A stretch of 64,000 bases of DNA, from NCBI GenBank assembly GCA_038025085.1, contig CM076143.1:51592501-51656500 (forward strand), in the 5' to 3' direction. Origin of the DNA: Tetragonia tetragonoides. Its lineage: Eukaryota > Streptophyta > Magnoliopsida > Caryophyllales > Aizoaceae. Shown here in pieces: positions 13,391 through 23,800 of the stretch. Both the position numbers and the translations under genes were made by a program. The notes under the pieces are model-generated. The model was not told the DNA's origin. It was given only the letters and a program-made list of their open reading frames with translations, and made no database searches. Position 1 is the first letter of the stretch; the number at the start of each line of letters is the position of its first letter.

Positions 13391-13676
13391 AGCTGACCAT
13401 GTTAAGAAGACGAGAGTGCTGAGAGAGAGGTCTAAGCGTAGTTCCTTCTCCTTGAACGCTAATGAAGTAAAAGTCAAGGGGGATGTTATTGTTATTGATG
13501 TTGTTGTTGACATTGCCATTGCCATTACCAGTATCAGAAGCTGTAGTTGTAATTCTAGAACGAACATAACGAGTCTTTTGCTGAACTTGGGGTTGCCCCA
13601 AATTCAAGGCCAGATAGAGACCGAAACAAAGAGATAGCTGGGTTATTACCGTAAGCACCCATGATCTTTTCTCCAT
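10251..13676 (-). CDS. Membrane-anchored degenerate purple acid phosphatase-like protein
   Basis: Eight exons on the minus strand: 13676-13398, 12776-12693, 12010-11976, 11824-11716, 11044-10968, 10871-10760, 10560-10430, 10323-10251. They join in phase to 299 residues with GT/AG borders. Residues about 6-24 form a hydrophobic signal anchor. The remainder follows a low-molecular-weight purple acid phosphatase from end to end, but the metal-ligand motifs are gone: the GDWG site reads SVQG, the GDNFY site reads AELSEN, the GNHD site reads TTTA, GHH reads GLQ and NGHDHC reads LSRRGC. Conserved scaffold remains (MGKV, PWY, IDTG, WRIVIG). I infer a catalytically dead pseudophosphatase. The last exon is supported by phase and a good donor at 10429; without it the frame stops at 10426. 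Gene structure is sure, family likely, function unknown. Confidence 0.8.
13029..13074. repeat. Two-copy tandem repeat in intron 1 of the phosphatase-like gene
   Basis: A unit of about 21 bp containing CAAGGTCTATGTAGGACTA is repeated head to tail. Confidence 0.85.
13343..13386. repeat. (AG)n microsatellite just inside intron 1
   Basis: It begins about a dozen bases past the intron 1 donor (13397-13396 on the minus strand). On the sense strand it is (CT)n. A matching (CT)n tract lies upstream of the start codon at 13689-13726. Confidence 0.95.
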
Positions 13677-13686
13677 CTCTCAATCT

Positions 13687-13688
<2 letters not shown>

Positions 13689-13726
<38 letters not shown>
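13689..13726. repeat. (CT)n microsatellite 5' of the phosphatase-like start codon
   Basis: About 19 CT units lie 13-50 bp upstream of the ATG; the gene is on the minus strand, so they read as GA in its 5' UTR or core promoter. Confidence 0.95.
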
Positions 13727-13728
<2 letters not shown>

Positions 13729-14033
13729 GATCTTCGTTGCTTTTGTTCACTTCAGGTTCAGCAGGTTGTGTTAGTGGGGGGGATAGATCTGAATTTATTT
13801 TCTTTTAATTAATAATTGTACCCCCAAAAGCCAAATCCTCGACTTAGTTTTCTAGTCATTCTCTCTTGATTTGATTCACGGTGTTGCAGTGCAGGGTTAC
13901 CATTACCACCATTTCTTTTTGTTTTTGACTCTGTCGCCTACAACTCCACCGCACATGATATGCAGACCATTACTTTTACTTGGCTGCGTGCGTATGTAGA
14001 TTGTAGAGCATGTAATACAAGTGTGTTGTTTTT

Positions 14034-14715
14034 CAGTGATGGTGAAATTTATTCGGATTAAATTCAAAATTCAATTCAATCCAATCCAAAATAAGGTGAT
14101 TCGGATTAGAATTTTTAGATTTCGGATTGAGTTCGGACTCAAAAAAATAAAATTTGGATTTTCGGATTGGATTCGGACTCACCCTTTCGGAGTCCAAAAA
14201 TCCAATAATCCAATCCAAATTATAATAATATCTATAAAAATATATATATAGAAATAAAAAAATTATATGCCAGATAAAAACCTAAACTACTATTAAAGCC
14301 CAAACTAAAAGGCATATATAAGGCAAGACAAAAAAAAAAATCTAAGCTACCTGCAGTCAAACCACTCATTCAATACATCAACTATTTATATATATATTTT
14401 TAATTCAGGTTTTAGATTTAGACATTTAGTTGTCTTGGACAATGTTATCTATTTATCATTTGTACTCATATATTAACGATGAACCTTTTTTTATTATGTA
14501 ATGGACGTCGTTCTAAAAAAATAGGAAAAATTGGACTATTCGGATTAGATTGGATTAGAGAAAATAGTTCGGATTGGATTCGGACTCAAAAATATGAGTC
14601 CAAAATTAATTTAGATTGAATTTGGACTCAAAATTTCGAGTCCAAAAATTTTTGGATTGGATTTGGACTAAGCCATAATCCAATCCAAAGTCCAAGCTTT
14701 CATCCCTATTACTAA
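14034..14715. mobile_element. Degenerate GGATT/GGACTC-rich repeat element, possibly hAT-like
   Basis: The stretch is built of many imperfect copies of phrases such as TTCGGATTGGATTCGGACTC and their complements. Its ends read roughly as inverted repeats: CAGTGATGGTGAAA at the left, TAGGGATGAAAG when the right end is reversed. This is the same design as the better-preserved element at 19263-19867. I see no target duplication, so the class is an inference. No gene is present from 13727 to 14770. Confidence 0.45.
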
Positions 14716-14769
14716 TATGTAATAAAAAGTAATTAGTGAACTAAATTGAACCAATTATTATTTTTTTTA

Positions 14770-15270
14770 GGGAAAAGATAATTCATTCATTCATAAAAAG
14801 TCATCCGGCATCTACAACGAAGAATATCTCTAAACAAAAATAGATCTAACAGAACATAGTATAAATCTACTATAACAAGATGAGTATGACTCCCACCATT
14901 ACTGCTAGAAATCGGTGTCTTGATCAGCTCCGTCGATAATAAGTGGCTACCAATCCAAACATCACTGTTAGAAATCGGCGTCTTGATCGGCTTCGTCGAT
15001 GATTGACAATGCCCTGATATAGCAAAAAAGATGCTATACAGAGAACGGAAGACCACCGCCTTTTTTTCCCTACGATCGGAGATAAGCACGAAACGTGCTG
15101 CAATTATTTGGAAGTACAAATCCCCTTGGCACAGTAGATTGAACTTGTCTTCTTGATTCATGAAATCTACCCGAACCATACAAATTCTAAAAGACTCCAA
15201 CGAACGCGGAGGGCTCAACAATCTCTCATCAAAGGAGAGTTTATTCCTAACCATATTGAAAAACAAACTA
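14770..15270 (-). repeat. Dispersed retroelement 3' tail, family B, copy 1
   Basis: Read on the minus strand it contains GGGAGTCATA..CATCTT, TTTAGAGATATTC and GTAGATGCC, then ends in ATGAATGAATGAATTATC. The same ordered phrases occur at 40862-41005 and 42835-42970 (plus) and, weaker, at 39080-39540 (minus). A 159-codon frame crosses it but belongs to the repeat. It is probably the 3' end of a non-LTR retrotransposon. Confidence 0.55.
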
Positions 15271-15340
15271 AAAAACTAAATCGAATGCAAAGAAATAACA
15301 ACGAAAGGAGCTAAGTATACTACTAGTTATTTTAAAAAAA

Positions 15341-15408
15341 TAAAAAATAATAGTGCTTTCATTGAGAGTCGAACTAAAAAATAATAGTGCTTTCATTGAG
15401 AGTCGAAC
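15341..15408. repeat. Perfect 34-bp tandem duplication of the tRNA 3' end and terminator
   Basis: Positions 15341-15374 and 15375-15408 are identical. Each unit holds the last about 21 bases of the tRNA-Thr gene (part of the T arm plus the 3' acceptor strand) and the A-rich run that is the Pol III terminator on the minus strand. Confidence 0.95.
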
Positions 15409-15461
15409 TCAAGACCTCCCGCTTACTAAACGGGTGCTCTAACCAACTGAGCTATGAAAGC
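15388..15461 (-). tRNA. tRNA-Thr (AGT)
   Basis: A complete 74-nt cloverleaf on the minus strand. The acceptor pairs GCTTTCA with TGAAAGC and the D stem is GCTC/GAGC. The anticodon stem is CCCGT/GCGGG around the loop TTAGTAA, giving anticodon AGT. The T stem is TTGAG/CTCAA with loop TTCGACT. The A box (TAGCTCAGTTGG) and B box (GAGTTCGACTC) are intact. A T-rich stretch directly 3' serves as Pol III terminator. There is no intron. Confidence 0.97.
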
Positions 15462-16107
15462 TTGATGGATTTAAAATTGACGAAAAGAACTTGAAGTTGT
15501 AGATAAGCTCGGAGCTTGGTTGGCAACATGAAAAGACAAAAATAGAAACATTTGTTGGTCTTCTACGTCCCTTTTGTAGTATTGTCACTTGTCAGCTCTC
15601 TCTCTCTCATCATCATCATCCTATCTAATGCAGAATGCATCCATCAAGGATGCTACCCAACCGGAAAGAGTGAGTTGTTGTTGTTGTACACCGGCCGGCG
15701 TCGTTGAATCTCTCTTCTTCCCTCTTCTTCTTCTCTCATCCAGTCCTTGTCTTCTCTTTCATTAGATCGATCTTTCCGTAAAACCCTAGTGTAGTTTTTA
15801 CAGTCCACTGAATCGCCTTCCTTCCTTTGGTTCTGCGTTATTATAAGGTACTTGTTTCGATTCTTCTTCGCTATTTATCATCTTTACACGTTTTCTTCTT
15901 CAATTTCCATCGCTTGTAATTACATTTTATTACTAATTACTTTTTGCTTTTTAATGCTCCCACTCTTATTACCCCTTCATCATTTCCCTTCTTTTGTTTT
16001 TCCTTTGCAGAATTTCTAGACTGATTACTCTTTGGTTCTGGTTCTAATTGTGCTCAAACTCGTAGCATTTTGTTTTGTTTTTTACTGTTTGATTATTGGA
16101 GTTGTAA

Positions 16108-16929
16108 ATGGCTGTGTCACTCAAGAGCGAGTTGGTCCATATTAGAGAGGTGTGGAATTGTAATTTGGAAGAGGAATTTGCATTTATTTGCGACATTGTC
16201 GATTCTTATCCTTATATTGCCATGGATACTGAGTTTCCTGGCACTGTTGTTCGCTCAGTAGGCAACTTTAAGACACAAGATGATTGCAATTTTCAGTCAC
16301 TCAAGGCTAATGTTGATCTTCTCAAGTTAATTCAATTGGGTCTTACTTTTACGGATGATAAAGGCAATCTCCCTACTTGTGGCACTGGCAAATACTGTGT
16401 ATGGCAATTCAATTTCCGCGAGTTTGATGTCAATGAAGATTCCTATGCAACTGACTCCATCCAACTTCTCAGGCGCAGCGGCATGGACTTTGACAAGAAC
16501 AACCAAATGGGGGTTGATGCTCACCGTTTTAGTGAGCTGCTCATGTCATCTGGTATTGTCTTGAATGAGAATGTTCACTGGGTTGCATTCCATAGTCCAT
16601 ATGATTTTGGTTACCTACTTAAGGTGCTTACTTGCCGTAACCTTCCTGATACATTGGAAGACTTCTATTACCTCATCAGGCTCTACTTCCCTATCATCTA
16701 TGACATCAAGCATCTCATGAGGTATTGTCATGGTCTCTATGGTGGGTTGGACACCATTGCTCTGCTTTTGGGTGTTGAGAGGATTGGTATGAGTCACCAA
16801 GCGGGTTCAGATAGCCTTCTTACTGCTTGCACTTTTATCAAGTTGAAAGAGAGTTTTTTTAACGGATCCCTTGAGAAATATGGTTGTAACTTGTATGGCC
16901 TTGATGAGAATGAACAGATAACTCATTGA
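16108..16929 (+). CDS. CAF1: CCR4-associated factor 1 (CAF1/POP2) deadenylase
   Basis: A 273-residue single-exon protein, the usual length for plant CAF1. It is a DEDD-type 3'-5' exonuclease that shortens mRNA poly(A) tails as part of the CCR4-NOT complex in cytoplasm and P-bodies. The catalytic set is present: D40 and E42 in MDTEFPG, D166 in [10 protein letters not shown], and H230 and D235 in [12 protein letters not shown]. The usual HSGYDFGY reads HSPYDFGY here, a Gly-to-Pro change two residues before the catalytic Asp. A likely 5' UTR intron runs 15848-16010 (AAG|GTACTT to TTTGCAG). Lack of coding introns is normal for this family. Plant paralogues are often stress- and wound-induced; nothing here proves that for this copy. 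Confidence 0.95.
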   Translation: MAVSLKSELVHIREVWNCNLEEEFAFICDIVDSYPYIAMDTEFPGTVVRSVGNFKTQDDCNFQSLKANVDLLKLIQLGLTFTDDKGNLPTCGTGKYCVWQFNFREFDVNEDSYATDSIQLLRRSGMDFDKNNQMGVDAHRFSELLMSSGIVLNENVHWVAFHSPYDFGYLLKVLTCRNLPDTLEDFYYLIRLYFPIIYDIKHLMRYCHGLYGGLDTIALLLGVERIGMSHQAGSDSLLTACTFIKLKESFFNGSLEKYGCNLYGLDENEQITH

Positions 16930-19254
16930 GCTACTTTTCTTTTTCCTTGTCTAAAACAATATAGTATATCAGAAATAATTTTTTGAATGCCTTCTCTCTC
17001 TCCCTGATGGTTTGTTTCATGTTATTATCCATGTCTCTTATCAGGGCCAGTTGGCTACATTATTGAACAATTTAGGTTGTTTAGTAGATGAACTCTATGA
17101 GCCTTATTCCTGTGTTAGACAGAGAAGGTTTTTGTTACTGCTTTTAGCTTTTTTGCTGTGCTTGTGAATATGGTCTCTCTAAATCTAAGCATCAGTTGAG
17201 TAAATGGACTATACTTCTGTGGCTGCTGAAGGAAGACTTTAAGGGCTTCTTAACTTTGCTTTTTCAACTCAAGATTTTGCTGCATTTCGTTCCTGGCTTG
17301 GATTTGTGCTTCCTTCTTTGTTCAGTTGTTTGGCTTTACTCCCTGATGAGGTATATATAGATCCCTTTGTTTGTAGACAGTCTGGTGTAAATTAAATGGT
17401 GTACTACCCTTTGGGTGTGTTTGTTCTTTGCATGCCATTTCTCAATACGTTACACCATTACACCTGTTGAGATCACTGTAGAAATGCTTCTTAACTAATG
17501 GTGTATTTGGTTTCTTTCGACATGCTATAGATTCTGAAATCAGGCTTTCAAAGTCACTAGTTCTTCTCTGCTCCTTATGTGGACCATGGTGCCTGATGTT
17601 GCTCAGTAGTTAGATGTCGTCTGGTTGTTCTTGAACCATATTTTTTTATTTTTTTTTTAAACTTGCCAGAGAAACTTAAAATGCGGAGAGGAGAGAAATA
17701 GCGTGTTGAGTCTCATGTGTGTTGTTTTGTCTGTGATGTAGGATGGATTGTTTTGGAGAACATGTAGATCTGTTCTTGCACAGCTCTTAGAGCATCCTGT
17801 TTTTGTCCGTCAGAATAGCAAGTAGTTGTGATATGCTGGCTTAATGCCTTCATTCTGGAGTTTGCAGATGCATTTGAATCTGACAAACTGTAGATGGTCT
17901 GCTTTTGCCAAAGCTAAAGAAAGCCAAATTAAAGTAACCTAGGCTGCGTCTTTTGTTACAATTTTGGTGAGTAGGTATGAGCATACTGAATGTTTGTGGT
18001 CATTTTTGAATACTTGTCCTATTGGAAGTTTTCAGTTGTATTTGACGAGCACCTGAAGTAGCTATTTTCCAGGCGAAGCTAAAACTATTTGAGCACACAG
18101 ATTGTTTTGTCTCAGGTGTAGCACCAATTCACATTTGGTTGTTTAACTGTTGGTGCAACATACCTCCTTTTTCCTCCTTGCTAACAGAAGTTGGTTTCAT
18201 GATTGATAGCTAGTGCCTAGTGGTCTGTGTGTTGAGTTTCTTATGTAATTCAGTAATAGGAGTATATTAAGTGTATGTAATTATGTATTCCTTTGATTGT
18301 CTAACATACTATTTACTTCCTTTACTTTCTACTCTCTTGGCTTTCTTACCCAACCTCTGTGTTCTATAAGGCTGTTGTTCCATACTGTTTTCTAGGGCAA
18401 TGTAGGATGCTGCATGCTGAGGTCTTACTAGTCATCCTTTCAGGTTACACAGATTATATGTTTGGATTTATATCAGCTGAATGTTTCTGGTGGTTAAGTG
18501 TGTTTGTTTCTGGTAATCTTCATAGATAATACTACTTGATTTTACCATTTACAATGTATTCTTTGTTGCTTGTGGTTTCTAGCCTTCGAAAATCTATCAT
18601 CTTTTATAACTTGAGTTGTGTATATATGGGGAGTATGAGCCATGCCTTTTCTCTTCCTTTTGTTATGTTGTGTGCACACTAGAAGAGGTGTAAGCAACTA
18701 CCAATGGACAGCATAGTGGCAAGTATTTACATGTAGGAATGACAAATTGACATTGGATCCGCACCCAGTGGAGAACCAAATCTACATGCCCAAAATAAGT
18801 GCATATGGTATATTGATGAACTAAACTCTACGGACATGCTTGGATTCGGGGTAATTATTAGGAGGAATAGAGCAAATTAAAGGATAAAATAGGAAGGTGG
18901 AGATTGTGCAACTCGGTGGAGGGGAGAGAAAATGAAGTGAGAAGGGGAGGGGGGGGGGGGGAATCGTTACCCTAGGAGAGGTAGGTTTATTACCCCTAAA
19001 ATGTATTACCCCCTCTTCACAAAATAATAATAATAATACTAAGTTGCGGAGAGAAGACAATAAATAGAAGTTGTGGTTAAATTGCGAATTTGAAACTAAA
19101 TTGTTCACTAGCCTAAAATAAATAATTAGATTTCTCTTTTTTTCCTCCTAATGGTTGACTTGAGATCTCAATAGTAAACAATAATATTTTACTATTTTTT
19201 TTTTAAAAAAATAATTTATTTATGGTCTAATATTGAAATATTGGTTGGTACATA
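16930..19254. other. CAF1 3' flank, no further gene
   Basis: A T-rich stretch without a supported coding exon on either strand. Its first part must contain the CAF1 3' UTR. A G-run lies near 18949-18960. The minus-strand frame at 18821-19108 has no recognisable content. Confidence 0.4.
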
Positions 19255-19262
19255 CTCATTTA

Positions 19263-19867
19263 TAGAGTTGGCAAAATCCGACCCGACCAAATCCGCCCGA
19301 TATCAGACCCGACCGACACCGGAAAATGAACAATTATCATTATTCGAAACCGACCCGATCCGACCTGGTCCAACCCGACATCCGACAACACCCGTTTTCC
19401 GAAATTAACCCAAAACCGATAACACCCGACCCGAAGTCACCTGAAACCGAAATGAACCCGAACCGACTCTACCCGAAATCCGAATATATCCGACTTATAA
19501 TAATATAATATTCAAAATGATTGAAAAAACACTAACTAAACACACATATAGTTTTATATTATTGAAAATTTTCATATAAAATTGAGTTTTTCATATTATT
19601 TTTGACTTTATATCCTCTGAAACGTGAATTAAATTTGACCTGATATGACCCGAAAACTGAACTAACCCGAATCCGACTTAATCGAAACCCGAACTAACCC
19701 GACCCGAGTTGACCTGTAACCCGACATCAGCATAAACCCGAATCAATCCGACTCGACCCAATCTGACCCGATTACTCTTCTGACCCGATATTACCCGAAC
19801 CCGTAATGACCTGAAACCGAAAAGACCCAACCCAAACCCGACTCAATTCGCCCGATTATCACCTCTA
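19263..19867. mobile_element. Nonautonomous hAT-type element filled with degenerate ACCCGA repeats
   Basis: The element is 605 bp, bounded by a perfect 8-bp target duplication CTCATTTA (19255-19262 and 19868-19875), the length made by hAT transposases. Its ends are inverted repeats: TAGAGTTGGCAA at the left, TAGAGGTGATAA at the reversed right end. The interior is almost wholly made of imperfect (ACCCGA)n-like units such as CCGACCCGAACC, with an AT-rich centre (about 19500-19620). There is no transposase. Confidence 0.85.
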
Positions 19868-20229
19868 CTCATTTATAACAGGTGGGTAACTTTCCTAATT
19901 GAGGGACTCATTATAAACTTTAAAGACATTGAATATCTTATGCGCATAGTGTGGCTTAGAGATATGTCCCACATCTTAAAGCAACACAAATCACAAAGAT
20001 TGAGAATTATATGAGATAAGTGAACTATGCTTTTTAGGTTGAAACTAGGTTAGATAGTATCAAGGAGTTGGGAAATATCTAGTCAACGGAGATGCACGCC
20101 AAGTAGATATGTGATATGGATAATAAATTCTCGTGTTAAATTGCATGACAAAAGAGATGAATATAAAAACTGAATCTTGCAAAAAAAAATTTGACAACCC
20201 TAATAGTTTTTTTCTTTATTTTTTTTAAC

Positions 20230-20360
20230 GCATGTAATAGCGATAACTGATAGGCTCAAGTAAAAGATTTTTATTCTCCCTACAAAAAAAGGTAGAGGAG
20301 ATTTTTATTCTCCCTACAAGATAATGATTTAAACCTCTAACTATTGAGTTATGAGAGTGG
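20230..20360 (-). repeat. Possible tRNA-Thr-derived SINE fragment
   Basis: On the minus strand CTCTCATAACTCAATAGTTAGAGG resembles the first third of the tRNA-Thr at 15461 (CTTTCATAGCTCAGTTGGTTAGAG). The adjoining phrase GATTTTTATTCTCCCTACAA occurs twice, near 20265 and 20298. No B box or target duplication is clear. Confidence 0.3.
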
Positions 20361-20552
20361 AGCAGATATCACTTGTAATCCCACCTTATCCTCAACAACC
20401 CTAATTAGTAGGGATGGGAGGAGTAGATATATGCCGCGGATGAAGAGTGGTAAATTCAACAAAAACAGATTGTGTTGAGGGTGCTGCTGGTTGAAGTTGA
20501 ACCCCCCACAAGAAAAGGGAAATTCTGAAACAAAGATTAGGGTGTGGAGGTG

Positions 20553-20583
20553 GGAAGTGGGAAGGGAAGGGAAGGGAAGGGAC
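20553..20583. repeat. (GGGAA)n pentamer tract in the FIPS5 promoter region
   Basis: About five GGGAA units followed by CGCATCGCATCGCA. The minus-strand frames here are low-complexity. The stretch 19876-20844 otherwise holds only the upstream region of the FIPS5-like gene. Confidence 0.8.
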
Positions 20584-20844
20584 GAGAATCGCATCGCATC
20601 GCAAACTTTCTTTAAATTGTTTTGTGAATAAAAGGGCGTAGTATACTTATACGCTTATACTTGGAGAGAGAGAGAGAGAGACACCCCTCCTCTCCTTCCT
20701 TCCTACTCTGGGAAAATAAAGCTTCAACACTCAAACCCAAACCCAAACCCAAACCCGAGGTCCAAAACCCTCTAATCCAATCTTGCCAATTTTCAATTCT
20801 CTCTCTCTCTCTCTCTCCTCTGCAAATCCATATTTGTAGGTAGG

Positions 20845-23800
20845 ATGGAGGACGATGACGAGTTCGGAGATCTTTACACGGACGTTCTCAGCGCCTTCCC
20901 TTCTTCATCAACATCAAAATCAACGCAACAGCCACCGCCATCACCTCCACCACCACCACCACCACCACCAATTTCAATAACAATAACATCCACCACCACC
21001 ACCGCCGCTCCACCACCGATTGATCTCAACCTTCAATCTCACGATTTAGATGTACCTTCTTCCCCTTGTAATTATACCACCACCTCCTCCAATCTCAATC
21101 TCAATCTCAATCAGCCGCAGCCCTCATCATCATCATCAATTATCCCTAATGATGATTCTTTCATACCTAATTCCATTCCTGACCACCAATTACCTCTCCC
21201 TTCCAACAATATTACAGGATCCGATTCCTTACCAGCTCCACCTCAAACTAGGGTTTTGCTATCACCTGATTTGAATTTAGCCGTCGAAGAAGAACAACCT
21301 GAAGAAGATGCCACTTTCCGCCTTCAAAAAGATGTCGATAATTTGGATATCGTCCCAGACAATAATGATAATAATAATATTAATAAAGATAAAGAACCCA
21401 ATTTGGTTATCCAAGAGGAGGAAGAAATCCACGAGGATTTGGGTTCAGAACCCCTCATACCTGGCCTCAGCACGCCTCCTCCTCAACATCAACCTCATGG
21501 TGTAGCCCAACTCAATCAACAGACACCCCCCAATTTTGCTGCTGCTGCTCCTCCTCCTCGAGACGATGATGACTGGGATAGTGACAGTGAAGATGATTTA
21601 CAAATTGTGTTAAATGATAACAACCATGGTCCTATGGGTATGGACGCCAATGGAATGATGCTTGGCACTGACGACGACGATGAAGATGGTGAAGAGCTCG
21701 TCATTCTCGCCAACAATGATGCTGCTCATCATCAACCTCCTGACGACCAAGATTGGGCGGAAGACGCACCCCAACCAGCTGACGGAAAGGAACTTACAGA
21801 GCCTTCCAAACCTAATGCTGCTCTCACTAATGCTCCTAAAGTTGGTTATAGCAATTTTGGGTATCATCCATTTCATTCTCAGTTTAAGGTCAGTCTATCA
21901 ATGTTGTTAGCTTACAACTTGTACCATCCATCTACACTATGGGGTATCAATAACTATAAATCCCCCTTTATTCAATCACTTTTTACTTACTTACTAGTTG
22001 TATTTTTAGTTGCACTGTACCAATATCAGATGTGTAATTGTCAATTGACATACATCAATACACCTATTTTACATCATTATATATCTTGGAATCTAAGACA
22101 AAGGTATCTCATTTTCTCTCCTTTTGTCTTCCATGCTAATATCTCCCCACCATTTTCCGGCTACATGAATTTCTCTAATTGATAGCCAAGGCAACTGCTC
22201 TACTTTATTGTGTCTCCCAATCACTACCTATACTGTCGTCCCAATTAATCTGGAGTACAACGTCTGTCGTATCTTAAACCCTTACTTTATTTAAGGACAT
22301 GGGACGCGGATCCGATTTTGCTTGAAACATCAGTTAAGCACTATTAAGCTGGTTTTCCAGTTAGTATTTTTAGATAACAAAAAATTGTATCAAAATAAGT
22401 ACAACTTAAGAGGACAAGGAGTCCTCAAAAGACTGATTGTCCAGTTGGTGATAATATTTTTGTTCTGATATATACTTGATTAGGAGGGCCTTGTAGATAA
22501 CCGCAATCAAGAGCAATCTGGAGCTCTTCTGCTATCATGTAAACCTTCCAAATGTACTTTGAACAGCCCGCTTATACAATGGGCTGCCAGCTCTTTGACT
22601 TCTCTCCCTGCCGTAGTCTTGTCAGAAGATATATCTACCGCGAACTGGTATCACTGTAGCTTAAGCAGCTCCGTTGAGAGACGTGGTGCTAAACATGGAT
22701 GGAGTTCCGGAGTGGATTTCAAGTTTAGAAAAAAGATGTCGTGGCAGATGCAGTTTTGAAGAATCCTAGTCTTATCGATCAAATTTTCCGCCATCACCTG
22801 CTTTTTTTTTTTTTCTTTTTTTTTTTTTTTGAGGGGAAATTTCCCTTATACCTATACCACTGAATTGCAGTCATGGCCGAATCTAACCATTCTTTGGCTT
22901 AATTATTGGTCAATGATTGTGGATAACGCTCTAATAAAATGAAATGCGTGATGTGTAGAAGATCATTTTAACATGCTATTGAGATACAATGCTTATGCTC
23001 TGGTGACTTTTGGCCACAACATATTGTTAGTGGTAATTCGTGTGAAACCAAAGATCAAGTTAAGATCTTAACTATAGGAGGAACCTTTGAGTTATAGTGG
23101 TTCAGAGGACGGTGGCAGCCTGCATTGGCTGTTTGTTTTTCTTCTCCACTTTACTGTCATTTTATGTTTATCAGATTCCTTTATTGCCTTCGTTTTGGTG
23201 GGAATGTTCTGCTATAACTTCTTTGTCCCCCTCAAATGGGTTGGCAAAAATGGCTGTAGCAATATGACAATACTTCTACAATCTTATGCACTTATCTTTT
23301 GCATTCCGATTACTTAATTTATCAAACCGAGTATAATAGTGGATTTTTATGCAGTATGTAAGACCTGGTGCAGCTCCTTTGCCAGGAGGGCCTCCTGTTG
23401 GGTCGGGATTAGCCCCTGGTCAAGTTCGTCCCCCAGTAAACATGGGCTCTATGGCTGGTCGTGGAAGGGGTGAGTGGAGGCCACCAGGCATGAAAGGATC
23501 TCCAATGCAGAAGGGTTTTCATTCAGGTTTCTGGGGCAGCGGTGCACCAGGACGTGGCTTGGAATTTACTCTACCATCGCACAAGTATGTCTACAAAACT
23601 GAATCCATGTTCTTCACTGTTTTCTTAACCCTCTCTTTGGTTCTTAATTGGTTGATATCCTGAAAGTTTATTGTCACTCATCACATTTTGTTAATTTGTT
23701 CTTTTGCTTAGTCAGCCTATTATTGAGAAATGCTCCGCCTTACTAAAGTCCATATTTTATTTTTTAGGTAAGGAAATTTTTTATTAATTAAAATTTTTAA

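Noticed and set aside
14787..15266. 159-codon minus-strand frame
   Set aside because: It lies wholly inside a dispersed retroelement tail also found at three other places.
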